Origin: DASUAS01 sp963756895
Lineage (GTDB): Bacteria > Actinomycetota > Acidimicrobiia > IMCC26256 > DASPTH01
Assembly: GCA_963756895.1 (NCBI GenBank)
Contig: CAVWPI010000008.1
Span: forward strand, 248,001 to 312,000
Direction: 5' to 3'
DNA length: 64,000 bases
A program made the translations under genes and the position numbers. Below, one piece after another: positions 8,904 through 16,951 of this stretch; positions within the stretch are counted from its first letter, which is position 1; every line of letters begins with the position of its first letter. The notes under the pieces were generated by a model. The model was not told the origin of the DNA, did not search any database, and saw only the letters and a program-made list of their open reading frames with translations.

Positions 8904-10129
8904 GGTCCCCCCATGGTCGGCTGCCGTCGCTTTCGTTTAGCGTAGGAGCGGCCGGGCCCGCGCGCACCGGCTCCGGCTCGGTCACGGGCTCGAGCTCGGG
9001 CACGCCCCCGTGCCCGAGCCGGCGGGAGCCCGACCTGCGCCGCCTCCGCGGGGCTCAGCTCGGCGATGTGCGCCATGCGCAACCCACCGGGCCGGTTGGG
9101 GTTGCCGACGAGCGCGTAGGGCCCGTGCGGGATCAGCAGCCGATGGTGCACGCTCGCGACCATGGCCAGGTTCGACGGCGTGTCGTCGCCACCCCAGGAC
9201 CGGGGCCGCAGGTGGTGCGCCTGGAGGCCGTACCGGAGATCGCAGTTGCCGCACTGGCAGTGGCCGTCACGCAGCATCACCGCGCGCACCAGCTTCGGTG
9301 ACAGTGAGCTCGTGCGCCTCCCCACGGCGACCGGCGCGCCGTCGGCATCGACCAGCACCGGGTCGATGGTCGCGCCGGCACGCAGCTGCTCGACGACCGC
9401 ATCGGGCAGTGGGATGCCGGCGATCTCGGCCGGACCGGCCGGCGGGACATCGACGAAGAACGCCGGCTTCGCCGCGAGGTGCGGCCCGTCGACCCTGTCG
9501 GCCACCGTCACCGCGTCGCACATCTGGATGAGCGCGTCGGCGGCCCGCCGGTCGTGGCGCTCCCACGGCTGGCCCTTCGCCGGACGCATCCGTTCGACGA
9601 GCCCCTTCATCGTCTCCTCGAACTTCGCACCCATCACGTCGGGCAACTCCGCATGCACCTGGAGCATCCCGCGACCACGGTCCCACCGAGTCCACAGGGA
9701 GCGCGCCGCATGACGGGCGCAGCTCTCCTCCACGGTGGGCTTCGACTTCGATCGCGCCATGCGCCCGAGCGTGGCCGGCGTGATGTCGGGCGCACGCGCC
9801 GCCCACTCGGCGTCGCTCTCCCCGTCGGCGAGCTTCACCACCTCGGTGAGCTGTTCGTCGCTCAGGGTCCCGGCGTGCGCGGCGGCAGCCACCGCCGGCA
9901 GCGACTCGAGCGCTCGAGCGGTCTCGACCTTCTCGGCCACGGTGCGCGCCGACTCGCCGTCGCGCCCGACCGACACGTCGATCTGCCCGCGCTCGTCGAG
10001 CACGCGCAGGACGTCGAGATCCTCGAGCTGCAGTCGCCGGACGTCGCGCAGCAGCTCGTCGTGGTGCGCGAGCAACCGGTTCGTCGGCCACGACCGCAGT
10101 TCATCGAGGTGGATCCCGATGTCGAACAT
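8900..10129 (-). CDS. DUF222 / HNH endonuclease domain protein
   Basis: Intact protein of 409 residues. Residues about 10-290 are the helical DUF222 (13E12-type) region. The HNH nuclease follows: RDGHCQCGNCDLRYGLQAHH, then RPRSWGGDDTPSNLAMV and VHHRLLIPHG, giving the H-H...N...H metal-binding pattern plus a Cys knuckle. The tail is a low-complexity Arg/Ala segment. ATG 10129 (MFDIGIHLDEL) is preferred to a TTG at 10141. These genes are multicopy in actinobacteria, spread by homology, and their function is unknown; a mobile or DNA-repair link has been proposed. A TGTCACA-type promoter lies directly upstream, and the stop overlaps the amidohydrolase start. Confidence 0.9.
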   Translation of the reverse strand: MFDIGIHLDELRSWPTNRLLAHHDELLRDVRRLQLEDLDVLRVLDERGQIDVSVGRDGESARTVAEKVETARALESLPAVAAAAHAGTLSDEQLTEVVKLADGESDAEWAARAPDITPATLGRMARSKSKPTVEESCARHAARSLWTRWDRGRGMLQVHAELPDVMGAKFEETMKGLVERMRPAKGQPWERHDRRAADALIQMCDAVTVADRVDGPHLAAKPAFFVDVPPAGPAEIAGIPLPDAVVEQLRAGATIDPVLVDADGAPVAVGRRTSSLSPKLVRAVMLRDGHCQCGNCDLRYGLQAHHLRPRSWGGDDTPSNLAMVASVHHRLLIPHGPYALVGNPNRPGGLRMAHIAELSPAEAAQVGLPPARARGRARARARDRAGAGARGPGRSYAKRKRRQPTMGGP

Positions 10130-10139
10130 GTACCGATCC

Positions 10140-10157
10140 AACCACGGGGGTGTGACA
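10140..10157 (-). promoter_or_regulatory. TGTCACA-type promoter motif upstream of the HNH gene
   Basis: Read on the minus strand the 18 bases are TGTCACACCCCCGTGGTT, ending 11 bases before ATG 10129. The same 18 bases occur in front of the LysM gene (47980-47997), and a similar TGTCACA...TAGGTT element precedes a DUF222 fragment at 37320. The TGTC box followed by a -10-like element resembles the RecA-independent (PafBC-type) DNA-damage promoters of actinobacteria. Confidence 0.5.
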
Positions 10158-10173
10158 GTTATCGTGGCCCCCC

Positions 10174-11577
10174 ATGGCGAACATCGTCGTGTGCGGTGGC
10201 AGCGTGATCGGGCTCAGCGCCGCGATGCTCCTGGCACGAGACGGCCACGACGTGACCGTGCTCGAACGCGATGCCGGCCGAGGTGCCGAGCTCGTGGGAC
10301 GAGGCGTGGAGCGCCTGGGACCGCCCCGGCGTGCCGCAGTTCCATCAACCGCACAACCTCTTCCCGCGCTACCGCAAGATCCTCCAGGAGGAGCTCCCGG
10401 AGGTGCTCGACGGCCTCGTCGACAACGGCGGCACGTGGGTGAACTTCGTCGCCAACCTCCCGCCGTTCATCACCGACCGTGAGCCGCGGCCCGACGACGA
10501 CCAGCTCCGCTTCGTGACCGGTCGCCGGCCGATGGTCGAGTTCGTGCACGCCCGCGCCGCCGAGAACGAACCGCGGGTGAGCATCCGCCGCGGCGTCAAG
10601 GTGCACGGCTTCGCGACCGCACCGAACGGCTGACGGCGTGGTCCGGGTCGTCGGCGTCGAGACCGACGAAGGCACCGCAGCGGGCCGATCTCGTGGTCGA
10701 CGCCATGGGCCGCCGTTCACCCTCGCTCGACTGGTTCGCCGAGCTGGGCGGTCGACCCGCGCTCGTGGAATCGCAGGACAGTGGCTACACCTACTACACA
10801 CGCTACTTCTCCGGTGAGCTCCCGGTGGCGATGAGCGCGCCGGTGAGCGCGATCGGGTCGTTCATGGTCCTGACCATCGTCGGCGACAATTCCACGTGGT
10901 CGGTCACGCTGTGGGCGTCGTCCGGCGACCACGCGCTGAAGCGCTTCCGCGATCCGGAGAAGTTCGAGCGCGTGATCCGCGCCTGCCCGCTGCACGCGCA
11001 CTGGCTCGACGGTCAGGTCGTCTCCGACGTGCAGCCGATGGCCGGCATCCTCGACCGGTACCGGCGGCTTCGTGGTCGACGGCGAACCCGTCGCCACCGG
11101 ATACGCGGCGGTCGGCGATGCCTGGGCGTGCACCAACCCGTCGGCCGGGCGGGGCCTGTCCGTCGGGCTCATGCACGCGCAGCGGCTGCGCGACGTGGTG
11201 CGCACCTCGCTCGACGACCCGCACGGGTTCGCGCTCGAGTGGGACGCGGTCACCGAAGCCGAGATGGCTCCCTGGTACTGGAACCAGCTCGCCACCGACC
11301 GCGCCCGGCTGGAGGAGCTCACCGCCGTCCGCGAAGGACGTGCCACGGCGGTGACGTCGACGATCCCGCTCCCACCCCAGTACGCGCTCGTGGGCGGGGC
11401 CGCCATGTTCGACGCCGACGTGTTCCGGGCGATGGTCGAGACCGTCGGTTGCCTCACGCTCCCCCAGGAGGCGTTCGCCCGGCCCGGCCTGTGGGACAAG
11501 GTCGTCGCCGCCGCGCCCGACGAGCCGATGGTGATGCCGGGTCCGACCGCGACGAGCTGCTCGCGCTCCTCGCCTGA
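10174..11577 (+). CDS. FAD-dependent oxidoreductase/monooxygenase, frameshifted
   Basis: Starts at ATG 10174 with VVCGGSVIGLSAAMLLARDG, a dinucleotide-binding motif with the N-terminal position of flavoprotein monooxygenases. After a break near 10275 the protein continues through QFHQPHNLFPRYRKILQEELP, breaks again around 10620-10680, carries LVVDAMGRRSPSLDWFAELG, and after a break near 11065 shows the FAD-binding GD motif ATGYAAVGDAWACTNPSAGR. The last break is near 11550, giving the ending DELLALLA. About 465 residues in total. Similar proteins in actinobacteria are annotated as FAD oxidoreductases of the geranylgeranyl-reductase/halogenase superfamily; the substrate is not predictable. It is divergent from the HNH gene, only 44 bases between starts. 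Confidence 0.7.
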
Positions 11578-12650
11578 CTACATCTCGAGGGGCGGATAGA
11601 AGGTCTCGGCGCCGACCGCTTCGACCTCGGTCAGCATGTCGCGCTCGTACACCTGACCCCATGCGGGGTCGACCAGGCTCAACGCCTCGCGGTGGTAGCT
11701 CCAGTTCGTGGGGTCGAGGCGGTGCGCCTCCTGGAAGTGCGGGACCGCGTCGCGCGGGAACCCCGCCCGGTGCAGGTGCTGGGCGAGCTCGAAGTGCGCG
11801 GCGGCGAGCCCGAACTCCACCGGACGCGGCCGGGATCGTTCGATGACCTCGTCCTCGGAGAGCACGTAGCTGCTCGCCTCGCCGTTCGCGGCCCAGTCGC
11901 GCACCGCGGCCGCGTACCGGTCGGTGTCGACCATGTTGACGGTCATCTGCTCGATGATCCGGCGTTGCTTCTCCGGCATCTGCGCGATGAGCGCCGACTG
12001 GTCCCCATCGCCGCCGCCGCTCGCTTCACGCGCCTGGCGCGGGGCGAACGCGAGCTCGGCCGGTCGCACGATGGTCCCGTCCTCGTCGATCCAGATCGCG
12101 AACGGCACGTTGGTCATGCCGAACAGACCGACCATCACGTGCGCGGGATCCACCAGCGACGGATGCGTGGGGTGCGCGGCTTCGTGGAACGGCCGGGCCG
12201 CCTCGACGTCAGTGTCGAGCGCGACGGTGACGATCTCGATGCCCGCCGGTGCGAGCTCTTCGTGCAGCGCCTGCCACCCGGGCAGGTCGAAGCGGCAACC
12301 TCACCACGACGCCCACGCGATGAGCACGACCTTCTTCCCGCGCAGGCTGGCCACGTCGAACGCGCCGCCGTCGAGGTCGGGCAGGACGAGCGCGGGCATG
12401 CGGACGTCGTCGAGCACCTTGCGGTCACCCGAGCGCGGACCGAGGGCCCAGAGGCCGTGCGCCTCGTCGTGCGCGCCGGGCATGCCGAGCCGCTCGGCGA
12501 CCACCGTCGCGTCGATGCGGTCGTCGGCGTCGCGGCGAGCGGAGGCAGCGGCACGCACACGTCGTCCTGACACGCGCCTTCGGGCTTGATCTCCCAGCCG
12601 GTGGCCGCCGCGAACTCCTCCGGCGTGACCTGCAGCCGCTCGAGCACCAT
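11578..12650 (-). CDS. Thioredoxin-fold redoxin with in-frame TGA at redox site (candidate selenoprotein)
   Basis: Starts at ATG 12650 (MVLERLQVTPEEFAAATGW); one indel lies near 12535. The product then runs MPALVLPDLDGGAFDVASLR, KKVVLIAWASW, a TGA codon (12303-12301), GCRFDLPGWQALHEELA, and the same frame stays open to the stop at 11578. In AhpC/TlpA-type redoxins the residue after WASW is the peroxidatic or attacking cysteine, so TGA sits where Cys is expected. It lies two residues before a Cys (U-G-C). The fold continues with IEIVTVALD, the cis-Pro strand NVPFAIWIDEDG and a C-terminal helical, TPR-like region (about residues 250-355). A hairpin follows the TGA. Alternatives: a base error for TGC/TGT, or a true nonsense mutation. 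No sel genes are in this window. Confidence 0.7.
12258..12300 (-). promoter_or_regulatory. SECIS-like hairpin directly after the TGA codon
   Basis: Read on the minus strand, 14 bases after the TGA begin a perfect 6-bp stem CCTGCC (12286-12281) / GGCAGG (12275-12270) with loop CGGGT. An outer 5-bp stem, CTTCG (12292-12288) / CGAAG (12262-12258), encloses it with a 7-base 3' bulge. The apical loop begins 20 bases after the TGA and has G in its second position. That meets the published general rules for bacterial SECIS elements (loop 16-37 bases from UGA, G among the first two loop bases, upper stem at least 4 bp). The folding is by eye only. Confidence 0.5.
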
Positions 12651-12696
12651 GGCGGAACGCTAACGCCCCGACCAGTTGTGTGGCAGGGTCCGCCCC

Positions 12697-13750
12697 ATGC
12701 AGACGCTCCCCACCACCGCCGCCGACCTGACCGCCACCTGGGTGTCGGAGGCGCTGGGCACCGAGGTCACCGACGTCGAGCTGCTCGACCACGCCTTCGC
12801 CACCAATCAGCGCGCCCGCCTCGGGCTCACCTACGCCACCGCCGACGCGGGGCCGCCGACGCTGTTCGTGAAGCTGGCGCCGCTCGACCCCGTGCACCGG
12901 GAGATGATCGGCGCCATCGGCATGGGCGACCGCGAGGCCCAGTTCTACGCCGACGTCGCCCCCACCGTCGAGCTGCTGGTCCCCCGCTGCTACTTCGGGG
13001 CGAGCGACGACGACAACGCCTTCGTGCTCCTGCTCGAGGATCTCGGGCCGCGCGGGATGCCAGTTCGCGTCCAACGGCGAATGGGGCGTGTCCGCCGACG
13101 CCGGCGCAGTCGCGCTCGAACAGCTCGCCGCGCTTCCACGCCCGCTTCGAGGACGCAGCGGAACGCGACGCGTCGCGCCGTGGCTGTCGACGCCGAGCCA
13201 ACGCATGAGCGAAGCCACCTCGGGACTCATGCGGATGGTGCTCGACGAGAACGCGGAGCAGCTGCCGGAGGACTACGCGTCGATCGGCGAGCTGTACGTC
13301 GAGCACCACGCGTGGTTCGACGAGATCTGGCACTCGGGTCCGGCCACCTACATCCACGGCGACACCCACATCGGCAACGTGTACCTCGACGACGGTCACG
13401 TCGGCTTCCTCGATTGGGGCTTGTCACAGGTGAGCACGCACCTGCGCGACGTCAGTTACTTCATGACCATGTCGATCGACATCGACGAGAGGCGCGCGCA
13501 CGAGCGCGAACTGCTGCAGGGCTACCTCGACGCGTTGCGCGCCGCCGGTGGCGTCGACATCAGCTTCGACGACGCGTGGGCCGCGCACCGGTTGCACGCC
13601 TCCTACACGGTGGTGGCGACGTTCCTGGCCTACATGCCGTCGTACGCGGCCAGCGACGGCGTCGGTCTGGGCAATGCGCTGCTCGAGCGCTCCGACGCCG
13701 CACTCGCCGATCTCGACGTCGTCGACGCGGTCCGCGCCGCACTCCCCTGA
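12697..13750 (+). CDS. Aminoglycoside-phosphotransferase-like kinase, frameshifted
   Basis: Protein-kinase-like fold of the APH/ecdysteroid-kinase group. Visible: TLFVKLAPLD (the ATP-anchoring lysine strand), FVLLLEDLG (hinge), the catalytic loop YIHGDTHIGNVYL, and VGFLDWGLSQ, with D taking the DFG-type metal position. ATG 12697 is used because it starts the family-like MQTLPTTAADLTATWVSEAL. The frame shifts near 13065 and again around 13130-13200. Length about 350 residues. It is divergent from the candidate selenoprotein gene (46 bases between starts). Such kinases in actinobacteria often phosphorylate hydroxylated lipids or amino alcohols; the substrate is unknown. Confidence 0.8.
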
Positions 13751-13774
13751 TTCCCCGACCGAGAGGAGACTCGA

Positions 13775-14137
13775 ATGCTCGAAGTGATGGAGAACCTGCC
13801 CGCCGGCGTCGTCGGCTTCCGCGCGAACGGCCAGATCACGGCATCCGACTACACGGACGTGCTCAAGCCGGCGATCGACGCGGTGCTGCAACGCGGCGAA
13901 GACGTGCGCATCGTGATCGAGTTCGGCGACTGGTCGGGCATGAGCGGCGGTGCGCTGTGGGAGGACCTCAAGATGGGCATCGAGCGCTTCACGAAGTGGA
14001 AGAAGATCGCGCTCGTCACCGACGTCGACTGGATGCGCCAGGCCATCAGCGTCTTCGGTTGGATGACACCCGGCGACGTGAAGACGTTCACGCTCGCCGA
14101 GCGCGACGCCGCCATCAAGTGGGCCGCCACTCCCTGA
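13775..14137 (+). CDS. STAS/SpoIIAA-like protein
   Basis: Intact 120-residue cytoplasmic protein with a good ribosome site (gagaggag) 7 bases before ATG 13775. The pattern GVVGFRANGQITASDYTDVL, then VRIVIEFGDWSGM, ALWEDLKMGIERF, KWKKIALVTDVDWMRQ and FTLAERDAAIKW matches the SpoIIAA-like (STAS/SEC14-type) family of small lipid- or partner-binding proteins. It follows the kinase-like gene by 24 bases, so the two form an operon. A short hairpin gcccg-gtt-cgggc at 14138-14150 may end it. Confidence 0.85.
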   Translation: MLEVMENLPAGVVGFRANGQITASDYTDVLKPAIDAVLQRGEDVRIVIEFGDWSGMSGGALWEDLKMGIERFTKWKKIALVTDVDWMRQAISVFGWMTPGDVKTFTLAERDAAIKWAATP

Positions 14138-14240
14138 GCCCGGTTCGGGCGGACCTGACGAGAACGGGTCGCCCGACAGGCGTATGGTCGGCGAGTCCGC
14201 CGGAAGCTCCGACGGGCCGGCCATGGGCTGAGGGGGGAAC

Positions 14241-15569
14241 ATGACGAGGCATCGCCACAGGCGAACCGGCCGCGCGGTCTGCGCCGTCGTCGTCGGAGTA
14301 CTGGGCATCGCGGTCGCCGGGAGCGCCGCGGGTGCGCAGTCGGGCACCGCACCTGGTGTCAGCAAGAGCGCGATGAAGCTCGGGTTCATCTGGTCGGGGA
14401 CCGGCGCCGCGGCGCCGAACTTCGAGGACTCGGGCGACGCGTGCCAGGCGCGCGTCGACGCGCAGAACGCGAAGGGCGGCGTGAACGGTCGCAAGATCGA
14501 GCTCGAGAAGGTCGACGACAAGTCGTCCGGCGCCAACCTCACCGGGGCGAAGGACCTGATCGACAACCGCCACGTGTTCGCGGTCGTCAACAACTCGTCG
14601 TTCGCTTTCCTCGCGTACCGCTACATCCAGGATTCCGGCACTCCGTTGCTCGGCGGCGGCTTCGACGGGAACTACTACAGCCAGAAGGGCAACGAGGACA
14701 TCATCAGCGTGGGCGGGAACGGGAGTCCCCCGCCGACCGGCATCATCTTCACCAACGGCACCGACGTGGCGAAGAAGCTCGGCGCCACCAAGATCGGCTC
14801 GATCGGCTACGGCGTGTCGCCGTCGTCGACCGGCGTCGCCAAGGACACCCAGAAGTACGCCGCACCGGCGTCGGGGCTCGACCCCGTCTACCTGAACACC
14901 GCGGTCGACTTCGGCACCACCGACGTCGGGCCCATCGTGTTGGGACTCAAGAACGCGGGTGCAGACGCGGTGTACCTCCCGCTCGACGGCAACACCAACC
15001 TCGCCATCGCGCAAGGTCTGCGCCAGAACGGCGTCGAGATGAAGGCGGTGCTGATGGCGTCGGGCTACGGCCAGGCCATGCTCGACTCGCCGATCACCAA
15101 GACCCTCGACTCGAGGGAAGTGGTGTCGCAGGTCTACAAGCCGGCTGAGCTCTCGACTGACCCGGCGGTGAAGAAGTTCCGCGCCGACCTCAAGAAGTAC
15201 GCCGGCATCTCCGGCGTACCCGACTACGGCGCGTACACCGGGTACATCGGTTGCGACCTGGCCATCACCGGCATCGAGCTGGCGGGCAAGAACCCGACGC
15301 AGAAGGGCTTCATCGACGGCCTGCACAAGCTCGGTACCTACAAGGCCGCCGACCTCACGTGCGCACCCGTCGACATCAGCCTCGAGAACTTCGGGAAGAC
15401 CCCGTCGGAGAGCTGCCAGTACTTCATCACGTTCAAGAACGGCAAGTTCGTCGTGATGAACAAGGGCAAGCCGATCATCGGCAAGATCGTCGGTGATCCC
15501 GAGCTGATCGCGGCGAACAAGCGCGGCCTCGCGGCCGACGTGACGACCACTGCGGCGCCGGCTTCGTAG
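14241..15569 (+). CDS. ABC transporter substrate-binding protein (LivK-type), orphan
   Basis: Intact 442-residue exported protein. Residues 1-35 are a twin-basic-start signal peptide with hydrophobic core VCAVVVGVLGIAVAG and likely cleavage after AGAQ; no lipobox cysteine is seen. The mature part is a type-1 periplasmic-binding fold (Peripla_BP_6 group) for branched-chain amino acids, amides or aromatic acids: GGVNGRKIEL, VFAVVNNSSFAFLAYRYI, GTTDVGPIVLGLKNAGADAV, GVPDYGAYTGYIG. No permease or ATPase gene is adjacent, so it is an orphan. It is clearly paralogous to the protein at 59884-61185 along its whole length. The ribosome site gaggggggaac precedes ATG 14241. Confidence 0.9.
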   Translation: MTRHRHRRTGRAVCAVVVGVLGIAVAGSAAGAQSGTAPGVSKSAMKLGFIWSGTGAAAPNFEDSGDACQARVDAQNAKGGVNGRKIELEKVDDKSSGANLTGAKDLIDNRHVFAVVNNSSFAFLAYRYIQDSGTPLLGGGFDGNYYSQKGNEDIISVGGNGSPPPTGIIFTNGTDVAKKLGATKIGSIGYGVSPSSTGVAKDTQKYAAPASGLDPVYLNTAVDFGTTDVGPIVLGLKNAGADAVYLPLDGNTNLAIAQGLRQNGVEMKAVLMASGYGQAMLDSPITKTLDSREVVSQVYKPAELSTDPAVKKFRADLKKYAGISGVPDYGAYTGYIGCDLAITGIELAGKNPTQKGFIDGLHKLGTYKAADLTCAPVDISLENFGKTPSESCQYFITFKNGKFVVMNKGKPIIGKIVGDPELIAANKRGLAADVTTTAAPAS

Positions 15570-15581
15570 GCGACGCCGGTT

Positions 15582-15625
15582 CTCGGGTGGCGAATCGGGG
15601 TATCACCTCGCATTCGCCACCCGAG
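15582..15625 (+). other. Long RNA hairpin overlapping the next gene's ribosome site
   Basis: Arms ctcgggtggcgaat (15582-15595) and attcgccacccgag (15612-15625) are perfect 14-base complements. Inside, cggggt (15596-15601) and acctcg (15605-15610) add six more pairs, one of them G-U, around a 3-base loop. It starts 12 bases after the substrate-binding-protein stop, as a terminator would, but has no T-tract. Its right arm runs into the GAGGAG ribosome site (15623-15628) of the gene starting at 15635, so it could also mask that site. Confidence 0.7.
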
Positions 15626-15634
15626 GAGCGCGCC

Positions 15635-16093
15635 ATGGACATCGTTCGCAACCCCGATGGCACGCTGATCGTCCCCGTCGAGCCCGCGCGGGTGCACGAC
15701 GGCGATGCCGACACTGACGCCGTGGACGTGGCCACCGCGCCTGACACGAAGGTGATCCACCCTGGTGAAGGTGGCTACGACGAGGCGCTCGCCGAGTGGG
15801 ACCGGGAACAGAACCCCGACGCCGAGGTTCCCGTGTCGACCGCGAGTGGTCGCGAGCAGGCGATGCACGTCGTGCACGAGGTGGCCGAATCACCGAAGCA
15901 CGAGGTGGCACCCGCAGTCGACGCGCTCGACGACCCCGAAGCCGCGGGTGAAGCGCTGCGCCACGTGCTCGTCGGAGGCGTCCACTCGGTCGAGGACTTC
16001 GCCAAGGAGACCGCCGACGCCGAGGGTGGAGATCCGCTCAAGCCGCACGAGGCGACGAAGATCATCGGTGAGGTGCTCGCCGAGCTCGATTGA
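15635..16093 (+). CDS. Acidic protein of unknown function
   Basis: Intact 152-residue frame, very acidic, no hydrophobic segment and no cysteine. ATG 15635 with GAGGAG seven bases upstream is preferred over the earlier in-frame start at 15587, which lies inside the hairpin. The N-terminal third is Asp/Val-rich; the C-terminal two thirds are predicted helical (EAAGEALRHVLVGGVHSVED, PHEATKIIGEVLAELD). I recognise no family. Position just downstream of the orphan binding protein does not clearly tie it to transport. Confidence 0.65.
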   Translation: MDIVRNPDGTLIVPVEPARVHDGDADTDAVDVATAPDTKVIHPGEGGYDEALAEWDREQNPDAEVPVSTASGREQAMHVVHEVAESPKHEVAPAVDALDDPEAAGEALRHVLVGGVHSVEDFAKETADAEGGDPLKPHEATKIIGEVLAELD

Positions 16094-16140
16094 CCGCCGC
16101 GCCACTTGCGCCGTTGGCGCGTCGAGGCAACGCTCACTTC

Positions 16141-16945
16141 ATGGATGTGGAACGAACCGTTCGTGAGCACTACGGCGGCGACGACCTGGAGGCACGCGTC
16201 CTCGACGCACTCGCGCGACGCGGGCGTCGACGTCGACCACCTGAAGGTCGAGGACCTCTCCGGTCTGGACCAGTTGCACGCCGGCGGCGTCGGGTCCACC
16301 GAGCACCTGCTCGACGTCCTCGGCGTGAGGGCCGACACTCGGCTGCTCGACGTCGGTGCCGGCATCGGCGGTCCGGCACGCGTCGCCGCCACGCGCCGCG
16401 GCTGTCGGGTCACGGGCATCGACCTGAGCCCCGACTTCGTGAACGTGGCTCGGTTCATCACCGCGCGCGTGGGACTCACCGACCAGGCGACGTTCGACGT
16501 CGGCTCCGCGACCGGCATGCCGTACGACGACGGCGCGTTCGATCGGGCGATGATGAACCACGTGGGCATGAACATCGAAGCCAAGGACCGCGTGTTCGCC
16601 GAGGTGCGCCGCGTGCTCGAGGCCGATGCGTTGTTCGCCGTGTACGAGCAGATGCGCGTGCGCGACGGTGCGCTCACCTATCCCCTGCCATGGGCGGACG
16701 ACGAGTCCTCGTCGTTCGTCGAGACGCGGCAGCGCTACGCCGAGCTCCTGACCGCGGCCGGCTTCCGGGTCGAGGTCGACGAGGACCGCACCGCCGCAGC
16801 CGCAGGCCCACCCGCGCCGGGTGCGCTCACCCCTGCACCCGTGTTCGGGGCCGGCTTCGTCGAGCGCATCGGCAACAACATCGCCGCGGCCATGGCGGGG
16901 CTCTTGGCGCCGGTGCTGATCGTCGCACGCGCCGCGCCCAACTGA
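16141..16945 (+). CDS. SAM-dependent class I methyltransferase, one frameshift
   Basis: The N-terminus is best read from ATG 16141 (MDVERTVREHYGG), a form common in small-molecule methyltransferases. A frame change near 16220 joins it to the main frame starting VDVDHLKVEDLSGLDQLH. Motif I is RLLDVGAGIGGPARVAA, motif post-I GCRVTGIDLSPDFVNVAR, and motif II/III the ATGMPYDDGAFDRAMMNHVG block of the Methyltransf_11 group. Total about 267 residues. Resembles sarcosine/ubiquinone-type or sterol-type methyltransferases; acceptor unknown. Convergent with the SulP transporter, stops 6 bases apart. Confidence 0.8.
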
Positions 16946-16951
16946 TCCCGC

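Noticed and set aside
10631..10633. Second in-frame TGA as selenocysteine in the FAD oxidoreductase
   Set aside because: The downstream coding continues in a different frame, so this is a frame break; no cysteine site is expected here.
13424..15326. Long minus-strand ORFs opposite the substrate-binding protein
   Set aside because: The plus-strand protein has a signal peptide and full family pattern; the antisense frames follow from third-position GC bias.
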